From Myxococcales bacterium (GTDB taxonomy: Bacteria; Myxococcota; Myxococcia; Myxococcales; Myxococcaceae), in assembly GCA_003153055.1 (NCBI GenBank), contig PMBV01000458.1:13071-21735 (forward strand): DNA of 8,665 bases, given 5' to 3'. The notes below the pieces were generated by a model. It was not told the DNA's origin, searched no databases, and worked only from the letters and a program-made list of their open reading frames with translations. The position numbers and the translations under genes were made by a program. Positions within the stretch are counted from its first letter, which is position 1. Each line of letters starts with the position of its first letter. This document shows positions 1 to 6,107 of the stretch, one piece after another.

Positions 1-868
1 GGGCCCGCCACAGCAGGTTCTTCGGCCGGCTCCCGCCAATCATGCTGACGAACACCTCTTGACCGTTGTCGTTCTGACTGTCTGGGGCAGCCACGTTGGT
101 GTGATTCCACGCGTGGATCGCCACCAGCACCCCGGCCTTCGCCTTGGCGTGGAGGAGCGCGCCAATGGAGTTCTCCCAGGTCGCGACCGCCGCCGGGCCG
201 ACTCGCGACGGCCGGAACAACGGGTGAAACGACCAGTCTGCGATGAACACGAAGCTCTTGGCCTGCTCGAGCGCGGCGAGCATGTCATGGAAGGCGCCGC
301 CCGACCCGTGCTCGTCAGTACACCCGTCATTGTAGAGCTCGAGCTGGTCGCCGTCGTGCGGCCGGTAGGTGGCGTCGGCCGTGCCCAACCCGCGGCGGAC
401 TCGCGCGATGGTGTAGACGGGTGACTCGAGCTCGAGGTCTTTGACCCTCGCGACCAACTCCCACGCGTCACCTTCGTCGACGTCTGCCTTCGCGTCGGCG
501 AGCGTGAAGCGGTAGAGCGGAGGGTCTGCCTTGTCTTTGCTGTCCACGGCCGCGAGCAAGCGGAAGCCAACCACCGGCGGCACCGGCTTCTCCATCTCTG
601 ACTTCGGAACCTCGGGTGGCGGTGCGTCGGGCACGATGGTCACGCGGCCGGGGTACTTGGCCGATACGGCGGCCTTCCCCGCCACGCTCCCGAGCTGGCG
701 CTCAGGCCGGCGCTGCTCCTCGTCGGTGCCGTCGGTCTCCCAAAACGTCACCTCGACGTGTTCGCCGGGAGCGACCCCTTGAAGGTAGACATCATAGACT
801 CCGAGCGGCGCCAGACGGTCGCTCGCGCCAGGCTGCATCGTCAACGCCACGCCGGGCGGTGGAGCCAT
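1..868 (-). CDS. Phospholipase D-like protein, N-terminal part (runs off the left edge)
   Basis: The reading frame is open from an ATG at 868 down to base 1 with no stop, so only the first 289 residues are visible. Residues 1-160 form a beta-rich region without a family I recognise. Residues 174-260 resemble the start of a phospholipase D catalytic module: LELYNDG (176-182), then ALEQAKSFVFIADWSFHP (199-216), then ALLHAKAKAGVLVAIHAWN (237-255). This matches the strand-helix-strand pattern 'AI..A+..IyI.gWs... L...L..KA..GV.V.il.W' that precedes the first HKD motif in PLD enzymes. The catalytic HxKx4D motifs would lie outside the window, so activity cannot be judged. The start is well supported: GGAGGAGGGG lies just upstream, and the ATG overlaps the stop of the preceding gene (TAATG), indicating translational coupling. 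Next to a LysM/peptidoglycan-binding gene, a secreted lipase effector is a reasonable guess but unproven. A housekeeping cardiolipin-synthase-like enzyme is less likely because of the long N-terminal extension. Confidence 0.8.
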   Translation of the reverse strand, partial: MAPPPGVALTMQPGASDRLAPLGVYDVYLQGVAPGEHVEVTFWETDGTDEEQRRPERQLGSVAGKAAVSAKYPGRVTIVPDAPPPEVPKSEMEKPVPPVVGFRLLAAVDSKDKADPPLYRFTLADAKADVDEGDAWELVARVKDLELESPVYTIARVRRGLGTADATYRPHDGDQLELYNDGCTDEHGSGGAFHDMLAALEQAKSFVFIADWSFHPLFRPSRVGPAAVATWENSIGALLHAKAKAGVLVAIHAWNHTNVAAPDSQNDNGQEVFVSMIGGSRPKNLLWRA

Positions 869-1293
869 TACCCCTCCTCCGAATCATGAGCCTCGGCGTC
901 GAGCCCGCCCTCGTCCTCGACGAGGTGACGGCCGATCGGCAGCGCGAGCGGCAGGGCGCTGGCCAGCTCGGGGACCGTCGTGACCACCACTGGCTCCTGG
1001 TGCTCGAGCTCGCAGACGTAGTGGCCGATGGCCAGAAGTCGCGGGAGTCGCGCGACACCATCGCTGTCCGTCAGCATGGGCTCTCCGACGGGGTCACCCT
1101 TGGTGCCGTCAGGGTTGGCGCGAAAGAAGCGGGTCTCGAGCCCCCCCACTGGCCGGCCATGAAAACGAGCCGACACCGCGAGGAAGGCCATCGTCTTGGG
1201 AAACAACGTGGCGCTGGCACGGCCACTGGCAGGGTCTGGAGTCCTCGCGACGTCGGACTCGTACACCACGGGAGCGTTCGGGGGAGTTTGCAT
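868..1293 (-). CDS. Small protein with Ig-like/carboxypeptidase-regulatory-like fold, partner of the PLD-like gene
   Basis: I do not recognise a named family. The protein has 141 residues from the ATG at 1293. A TTG at 1338 would add 15 residues (MTRAEVTRLIETSAT); neither start has a clear Shine-Dalgarno, so the start is uncertain. The centre reads like a beta-sandwich 'prealbumin/carboxypeptidase-regulatory' repeat: VSARFHGRPVGGLETRFFR, then a TDSDGVARLP turn, then IGHYVCELEH. This alternation (A.v.GrPv.G..v.F... tD..G.A.Lp.l..G.Y.ce) is typical of small Ig-like modules that serve as linkers or binding domains in secreted proteins. There is no signal peptide or membrane segment. Its TAA stop shares a base with the ATG of the PLD-like gene, so the two are co-translated. 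It could be a chaperone, adaptor or delivery domain encoded separately from the effector; that role is inferred only from coupling and context. Confidence 0.72.
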   Translation of the reverse strand: MQTPPNAPVVYESDVARTPDPASGRASATLFPKTMAFLAVSARFHGRPVGGLETRFFRANPDGTKGDPVGEPMLTDSDGVARLPRLLAIGHYVCELEHQEPVVVTTVPELASALPLALPIGRHLVEDEGGLDAEAHDSEEG

Positions 1294-1409
1294 GGTCGCG
1301 GACGTTTCGATTAGACGGGTCACCTCTGCGCGAGTCAATGGTTCAGGCCATACCCACGTTGGCCTCGAATCGATGAATCGACTAACATCACTTGTCTGAC
1401 GGAGCAGTC
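1294..1409. promoter_or_regulatory. Divergent intergenic control region of the PLD/LysM cassette
   Basis: This is the only non-coding space between the minus-strand pair and the plus-strand LysM gene (1339-1409 if the TTG start is used), so both transcripts should start here. It is less GC-rich than the flanks and holds a tandem heptamer GAATCGA (1367-1373 and 1375-1381) separated by one base. I could not place a convincing -35/-10 or -24/-12 pair on either strand. Confidence 0.35.
1401..1404 (+). promoter_or_regulatory. Ribosome binding site deciding the LysM gene start
   Basis: GGAG with a five-base spacer to ATG 1410. It lies inside the longer frame that begins at TTG 1392 and therefore argues for the shorter protein. 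Confidence 0.55.
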
Positions 1410-2063
1410 ATGCCAAAGCGTCACACGGTCAAGCTCGGAGACTGTTCGCTCAGCGTCGCGGCTGAGAATGGAGCCCAGAAGTGGAAAGCGGTCTGGGACG
1501 CTCCCGAGAACAAGGCCCTTCGTGCCAAGCGTGACGACCCGTTCACCTTGTCACCGGGCGACGAGCTGGTCATCCCAGACGTGACACCCAAGAAGGTGGC
1601 GGTCGCGACGGGCCAAACTCACACGTTCGTCGTCACCAGACCCAAAGCGCGGGTGCGCGTGCGTCTGATGAGCCGCGCGCTCGACGGGGCGGAGAAGGCC
1701 ACGAGCGGCGCGTCGTGCTCCATCAAGGTGGGCGACACCAACACCAAGGTCACGACCGATGGTGAGGGTTGGTGCGAGGCGGTGGTGCCGGCGCAGGCGA
1801 CCCAGGCGCTCCTGACGGTCGAGGGTGCGAAGGATCGCCCGGCCGCGAGGTGGACGCTCGCCTTGGGAGCGTTGCGCCCTGCGAAGGAGCGGGAGGGCGC
1901 CGCGGCGCGCCTGGCAAACCTGGGGTACGGGGTGGCTGGGGAGGATCCACTCGCCTGTCTGCCCTACGCGCTGCGGGCTTTTCAGGAGGACGCGAAGCTC
2001 ACCGTCACCGGCGAGCTCGATGACGCGACAATGGACGCGCTTCGCCAGCGCCACGGCGTCTGA
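1410..2063 (+). CDS. LysM-like / peptidoglycan-binding domain protein
   Basis: A 217-residue cytoplasm-type protein with no signal peptide and three regions. Residues 4-58 are LysM-like: HTVKLGDCSLSVAAENG, with DPFTLSPGDELVIPD closing it, the usual 'L.pGd.L.IP' LysM ending. Residues 75-155 form a beta-rich middle (VRVRLMSRALDGA, a TDGEGWCEAVVP turn) resembling an Ig-like domain. Residues 160-215 fit a PG_binding_1 domain: AAARLANLGYGV, then ALRAFQEDAKLTVTGELD, then TMDALRQRHGV. ATG 1410 is preferred over an upstream in-frame TTG at 1392 because GGAG (1401-1404) sits five bases before it. In other bacteria such LysM plus peptidoglycan-binding proteins without export signals are often encoded beside T6SS spike or contractile-injection genes, where they act in assembly or effector loading; that role is inferred here. 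It diverges from the PLD-like pair and its stop lies seven bases from the stop of the convergent kelch gene. Confidence 0.85.
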   Translation: MPKRHTVKLGDCSLSVAAENGAQKWKAVWDAPENKALRAKRDDPFTLSPGDELVIPDVTPKKVAVATGQTHTFVVTRPKARVRVRLMSRALDGAEKATSGASCSIKVGDTNTKVTTDGEGWCEAVVPAQATQALLTVEGAKDRPAARWTLALGALRPAKEREGAAARLANLGYGVAGEDPLACLPYALRAFQEDAKLTVTGELDDATMDALRQRHGV

Positions 2064-2070
2064 CGTCTCG

Positions 2071-3261
2071 TCACCAACCCGCCGGCAGTGAGGGGAGCGC
2101 CTCACACGCCCCTGCCGACGACTCCCACACCTCAGCCGAAACCTCTGGAAGACCTCCCGAGGTCCCGCCCACCACCAGCACCCGACCATCGGGCAAGAGG
2201 GTGGCGGTGTGGCCCTTGCGCGAGGCCCGCAGCTCACCTGCCAGGCACCACTGCTCGAGCTCGTGCCGCCAGCGCTGAATCCGTTGGGTATCCACCGAGC
2301 TCGGCAGCTCCCCGCCGATGACGACGACGTCTCCCGAGGGCAGCGCGGAGGCAGTGTGCCCCGCGAGCCCCATCGACAGGCTCGGCCGCGCGGTCCACGA
2401 GGTGGCCGGTGGCCTCCAGCCCTCGACGAGGTTGGTGCTCGAATTCGGCGTCTGTCCCCCGATGACGAGGAGCTCGTCGCCCAGCGCCACGGCGGCGCTC
2501 CGCTGGCGAGCCTCGGCCAGCGGGGGCACGAGCTGCCACGTCAGCGTCGTCGGCACCAGCCGCTCGACGGCGTCCAGCACGACCGGGGCTCCTGACGCGG
2601 CGCCATGGCTCCGCCCTCCGAGCACCACGACGCTGCCATCGGCGAGCCGCACGGCGAGGTGCTGGGCCCGCGGAATGATGAGGGGCGTGAGCCGTTGGAA
2701 GCGCCCGCTCTTCGGGTCGAAGCGCTCCACGGCCCCGAGGTCGACCCGCTGCTCACGGGCTCCTCCGACGACGAGGACCGAGCCGTCGGCCAGGAGCGTC
2801 GCGGTATGCCCATTGCGCGCCTCGGCCATCGGCGCCGTGGGTACCCAGCGGTTCGTCTTGGGCTCATAGAGCTCGGCCGACTCGAGGGCGACGAAGCGCG
2901 CCGCGTCGGGGCTCGAGACCTGGGTGAGGCCACCGGTCACCAGCACGCGGCCGTCGTCGAGGAGCGTGGCGGTGTGCTGCGAGCGACCCGTCGACATCGG
3001 CGCCGCCTTGCTCCACCGCCCAGACCGTGGGTCGAACAGCTCGACCGAGGTCAACGCGGTGAGCCCGTCGAGGCCCCGCCCACCGACGACCAGCACCCGG
3101 CCGTCCTTCAGCGCCGTCGCCGTGTGGTGCACCCTCGCGACCGCCAGTTGGCCAGCCGAGAACACCCGGCCCTGAGCAAGGCCGAGGCTCGCCGCCACGA
3201 GCACTCCGAGGAGCCCCAGAGCGCCGAACGACTCCCTCCGGCGGCGGAGCCAGGGCGCCAC
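2071..3261 (-). CDS. Exported kelch-repeat beta-propeller protein
   Basis: A 396-residue protein. Residues 1-31 look like a Sec signal peptide: an arginine-rich n-region (RRRR, 6-9), a hydrophobic core GALGLLGVLVAASLGLA and a likely cut after AQG. The rest is built of kelch repeats of the form HTAtLL.DGrVLVvGG followed by Y/F.P....W. I count seven Gly-Gly turns (about residues 60, 110, 166, 215, 268, 316 and 365), the number expected for one closed seven-blade propeller. Cys339 and Cys386 in the last two blades could form a disulfide outside the cytoplasm. Kelch propellers are protein- or glycan-binding scaffolds; the ligand is unknown. The start is GTG 3261, seven bases after the stop of the channel-like gene, so it is probably the last gene of that operon. 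No clear Shine-Dalgarno precedes it, suggesting re-initiation. No lipobox is seen, so the product is probably periplasmic or secreted rather than a lipoprotein. Confidence 0.9.
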   Translation of the reverse strand: MAPWLRRRRESFGALGLLGVLVAASLGLAQGRVFSAGQLAVARVHHTATALKDGRVLVVGGRGLDGLTALTSVELFDPRSGRWSKAAPMSTGRSQHTATLLDDGRVLVTGGLTQVSSPDAARFVALESAELYEPKTNRWVPTAPMAEARNGHTATLLADGSVLVVGGAREQRVDLGAVERFDPKSGRFQRLTPLIIPRAQHLAVRLADGSVVVLGGRSHGAASGAPVVLDAVERLVPTTLTWQLVPPLAEARQRSAAVALGDELLVIGGQTPNSSTNLVEGWRPPATSWTARPSLSMGLAGHTASALPSGDVVVIGGELPSSVDTQRIQRWRHELEQWCLAGELRASRKGHTATLLPDGRVLVVGGTSGGLPEVSAEVWESSAGACEALPSLPAGW

Positions 3262-3268
3262 GTTCGGG

Positions 3269-5266
3269 CTACACCTTCGGCTTCGACGGCAAGGGTGTCC
3301 TGGGCTCGTTGCTGGGCCCTTTGACGCGGGGCCCAGCGGTCACCAGAGACGGCTCCTCCACCACGAGCGGAGGCAGCAGCGCCGAGCGGGTGCGTGTCTG
3401 GGAGACGGGCGCCAGCGGTGGCCCCAGCACTCCGCCGCGCACATCTTCGCGAGCCTCGCTGTCGTCGGTCGCGAGGACGATGACCCGGTCACCTTCGGCG
3501 AACGTCACCACGGAGGCCTTGGGAGGGTTGAGCACGGGCGCGGCGCCCTCCAGGAAGTAGCCAATCGCCACCTCTTTTCGCTGCCGGGCGACCTTCTGAA
3601 TGACTGGCCACGGCGTTGGCTGGCCGGCGGTGGCGAAGCACGCGCTGCGCTTCAAATACAACTCATTGCCTCCGGAGTCGAAGAGGCTCTTGAAGACGAG
3701 GTTCAATTCACGGCGCTGAGAAATCTGGGCCAGGAGCATCGACGTCAGCTCATGAGACACCACGAAATCGGCCCCCCGCTCCTGCTCGAGGAGCTCCTTG
3801 GTTCTGGGGTCGAGGACCTCCGAGATGATGCGCGGTGGGGGGCTCTCGAGCTGCCCGAACAGGTCGCGGAGGAGGAGCACGGTGATGACGGTGCGCGCAT
3901 CGGCCTCCTCCTGGTCGCGCGAGGTGTCGGCCATCGCCATCACGACTCCGAAGCCTGGGGCGACGACCTTGGCGAGGTCCTCGGCCAACGTCGGGTCGCC
4001 TTCGACGTGGCTGAACCGCAGGTTCTTCTGAGTGCCGAGCTCGCCGCGGAGGAACTCGCTGTACGCCTCCTTGGTCCACCCCAGCATCAGCCACGCCTCG
4101 GAGCCGGGGAGGACAGCCTGGTCGAGCGCCCTCAAGACCTCGGCCAGCTTGGGAGAGCGCCCACAGACGAGGAACCGCTCGGGGCGGCGAGCCACGGCGG
4201 AGGCGCCGCTGAACCCAGCGGGCACGGGGGGCTTCTTGGCCGGCACGAGGGTGGTCGAGTCGCCGTTCTCGGCCACCACCAACAGCTCATCACCGCGCTC
4301 GAGCACCAGCTCGTCGGGCGGGTTGAGCAGGAGTTTCCCCGCCTTCTTCCTCACACCGCACACCACCGCGCCATCGACGTGCCACTGGGCCTTGCCGAAG
4401 GGCCGCCCGATGAGCTGAGGGATGTCCTTGAAATGGAATTCGCTGCCCTTGAAGCTGAGGAGCGCTCGATACACCTGGGCGAGGCCCCTCTGCCGAGACA
4501 TCTTCACCATCAACCGAGACAAGGTGTCGCTGACGGTGACGAGCTCGATGCCGCCGCCCCCCAACCGCTCCACCACGGCTCGGCGGCTGTCGTCGGGCAG
4601 CTCCACCACCGCGTAGTTGTCGGCCAAGGCGCCGGGCACTCGTCGAAGGGCCAGGAGCGTCTTGATGGCGGCGAGCTCGTCGGCTCCGGCGCGCCGACGC
4701 TCCGGGTCCTCGGGAGACAGGACGATGATGCTCCTTGCACGCCCGGCGCCGACCTTCTGGAGGTCAGACACCAGAAATGGGCTGCCCTGGCGCACTTCGA
4801 GCCGGGTGGGCTTGAGGTCACCCAGCCGCTCGCGGATGCTGGTCTCGACCTCTTCCTTGTGCTGCGCAGCCAGCACCACCACCACCGCGCCGGGCACGGT
4901 CGCGTTGGCCTCCTTGAGCTCCTCGAGAATGGCGTAGAGCTTCTCGCCCGAGCCGAGGATGAGGGTGTGCCCGTGAGCGAGGACGCGGCTCTTGCCCTTT
5001 CGAACGTCGTGGAGCTTCTCGGCGAGCGTGGTGTTCACCAGGCCGATGAGCAGGACCACCACCCCGAGGCCGGACAGCGTGGCGAGGGTCGCGACCAGGG
5101 GCACCCAGAGGGCGAAGAGGGCCCAGAGCACGACCAGGGCGGACGAGAAGGCGAAGAGCCCGAGGAAGCGAGCCGCCGGTGACCAGGAAAGAAACCGACC
5201 CAACTGAAGGCGGATTCGGTCTGCGAACCCGGGCGTGTCCGACGTCATCGCGTGAAGGTTTACCAC
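3269..5266 (-). CDS. CASTOR/POLLUX-like membrane protein with two RCK-type modules
   Basis: A 665-residue protein. Two hydrophobic helices (about 33-58 and 62-80) are followed by a stretch that matches the CASTOR/POLLUX/SYM8 channel family closely: VRKGKSRVLAHGHTLILGSG (88-107), ILEELKEAN (113-121), VVVLAAQHKEEVETSI (129-144), RQGSPFLVSDLQKVGAGRAR (159-178), IIVLSPED (180-187). Residues 98-340 form the first Rossmann/RCK plus TrkA-C-like unit, ending in DELLVVAENG. Residues 362-600 form a second unit (RFLVCGRSPKLAEVLRAL, then VEGDPTLAEDL, ending GDRVIVLATDD). The last 60 residues are proline-rich and probably disordered. The family conducts cations gated by ligand or calcium binding to RCK domains, but here the loop between the two helices is too short for a normal pore helix and filter. 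The start is GTG 5266 with GGGA six to seven bases upstream; ATG 5248 is an alternative that removes six residues. It lies 27 bases after the mtgA stop, likely the same operon. Confidence 0.85.
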   Translation of the reverse strand: MVNLHAMTSDTPGFADRIRLQLGRFLSWSPAARFLGLFAFSSALVVLWALFALWVPLVATLATLSGLGVVVLLIGLVNTTLAEKLHDVRKGKSRVLAHGHTLILGSGEKLYAILEELKEANATVPGAVVVVLAAQHKEEVETSIRERLGDLKPTRLEVRQGSPFLVSDLQKVGAGRARSIIVLSPEDPERRRAGADELAAIKTLLALRRVPGALADNYAVVELPDDSRRAVVERLGGGGIELVTVSDTLSRLMVKMSRQRGLAQVYRALLSFKGSEFHFKDIPQLIGRPFGKAQWHVDGAVVCGVRKKAGKLLLNPPDELVLERGDELLVVAENGDSTTLVPAKKPPVPAGFSGASAVARRPERFLVCGRSPKLAEVLRALDQAVLPGSEAWLMLGWTKEAYSEFLRGELGTQKNLRFSHVEGDPTLAEDLAKVVAPGFGVVMAMADTSRDQEEADARTVITVLLLRDLFGQLESPPPRIISEVLDPRTKELLEQERGADFVVSHELTSMLLAQISQRRELNLVFKSLFDSGGNELYLKRSACFATAGQPTPWPVIQKVARQRKEVAIGYFLEGAAPVLNPPKASVVTFAEGDRVIVLATDDSEAREDVRGGVLGPPLAPVSQTRTRSALLPPLVVEEPSLVTAGPRVKGPSNEPRTPLPSKPKV

Positions 5267-5293
5267 GCCGCGTCCCTTTCGAGGGAGCGACGG

Positions 5294-6019
5294 TCACAGG
5301 CTCCGCAGCGTGTCCGGGGGCAGGCGCCGGGCTTGGTCGGCGATCCACTCGGCGCGCTCCTGCACCGACGGCGAAGGTGCGCTGACGCGCCGCGCCCTGG
5401 GGTTGGGGAGCACGGCCGCGAGGGCAGCGGCCTCCTGAGGACCCACGGTGGCGGCCGACTTTCCGTAGAAGGCGCGGGTCGCGGCCTCGACCCCGTAGAC
5501 GCCATTGCCCAGCTCGGCGAGGTTGAGGTGGAGCTCGAGGATGCGGCGCTTGGGCAGGAGGAGCTCGAGGAGTACGGTGAAGTAGGCCTCCAGGGCCTTT
5601 CGGACCCAGCTGTGCCCGTTCCACAGGAAGAGGTTCTTGGCGACCTGCTGGGTGAGGGTGCTGGCGCCGCGAGAGGAGCGGCCCTCGAGGTGGTCCTCCA
5701 TGGCGTCCTCGATGGCTTGCACGTCGAAGCCCCAGTGGTTGGCGAACTTTTGATCTTCCCCGGCAATGAAGGCGAGCTGCAGGTGCGGTGAGATGCGCGA
5801 GAGTGGCAGCCAGGTCTGCTTGAGGGTGAAGCCCCGGTCATTGGCGCGGCGGGCCTCGAGGCGCCTGGCGACCATGAAGGCCGAAGTAGGCGGGTCGATG
5901 AACCGCACGAGGGCCACGGCGCCGACCGACACCACGAGCCACGAGGCAACCAGCCGCGCCGACCAGCGGAGCCACCAGGGGCGGCGGAGGGGTGTCTTCT
6001 TCGGTCGGGGGGGAGCCAT
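5294..6019 (-). CDS. mtgA: Monofunctional biosynthetic peptidoglycan transglycosylase
   Basis: A GT51-family glycosyltransferase that polymerises lipid II into glycan strands at the outer face of the inner membrane, without a transpeptidase domain. It has 241 residues; E. coli MtgA has about the same length. A single N-terminal membrane anchor spans about 20-41. The family motifs are all present: GEDQKFANHWGFD (87-99) with the presumed catalytic Glu88, GASTLTQQVAKNLFL (118-132) holding the donor-site region, RKALEAYFTVLLELLLPKRR (140-159), then ILELHLNLAELGNGVYGVEA (160-179). The open frame extends far upstream to 6571, but that extension is the antisense of the FHA gene (a Gly-Ser run opposite its Pro-Glu codons), so ATG 6019 is taken as the start. 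No good Shine-Dalgarno lies directly before it; an AGGGAGG occurs about 20 bases upstream. It is the first gene of the mtgA / channel-like / kelch run. Confidence 0.93.
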   Translation of the reverse strand: MAPPRPKKTPLRRPWWLRWSARLVASWLVVSVGAVALVRFIDPPTSAFMVARRLEARRANDRGFTLKQTWLPLSRISPHLQLAFIAGEDQKFANHWGFDVQAIEDAMEDHLEGRSSRGASTLTQQVAKNLFLWNGHSWVRKALEAYFTVLLELLLPKRRILELHLNLAELGNGVYGVEAATRAFYGKSAATVGPQEAAALAAVLPNPRARRVSAPSPSVQERAEWIADQARRLPPDTLRSL

Positions 6020-6107
6020 GGTTGTGCCGGCTGCTACATACCTCCCTGGGCGATGGAGCAGGAAAGACAAGTCGACAGGAGGGCTCCGAGCGCTAAGGTG
6101 CCGTGGC
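6020..6107. promoter_or_regulatory. Divergent promoter region between mtgA and the FHA gene
   Basis: An 88-base gap between two divergent starts, so promoters for both the minus-strand operon and the FHA gene are expected here. The visible landmarks are an AGGGAGG on the minus strand and AAGGTG (6095-6100), seven bases before the FHA ATG. No confident -35/-10 pair could be assigned. Confidence 0.4.

Noticed and set aside
1551..2237. A 228-codon minus-strand open frame overlapping the LysM gene and the 3' end of the kelch gene.
   Set aside because: It covers two genes with recognisable domains in other frames, and its translation is arginine-rich without any motif.
3752..5182. A 476-codon plus-strand open frame with His/Leu/Glu-rich sequence.
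   Set aside because: It lies entirely antisense to the CASTOR/POLLUX-like gene, shows no domain, and is the kind of shadow frame common at high GC.
6020..6060. AGGGAGG followed by TATGTAG upstream of mtgA, considered as a ribosome site for a leader peptide.
   Set aside because: The ATG is directly followed by TAG and the spacing is one base, so no peptide could be made; it is probably chance.
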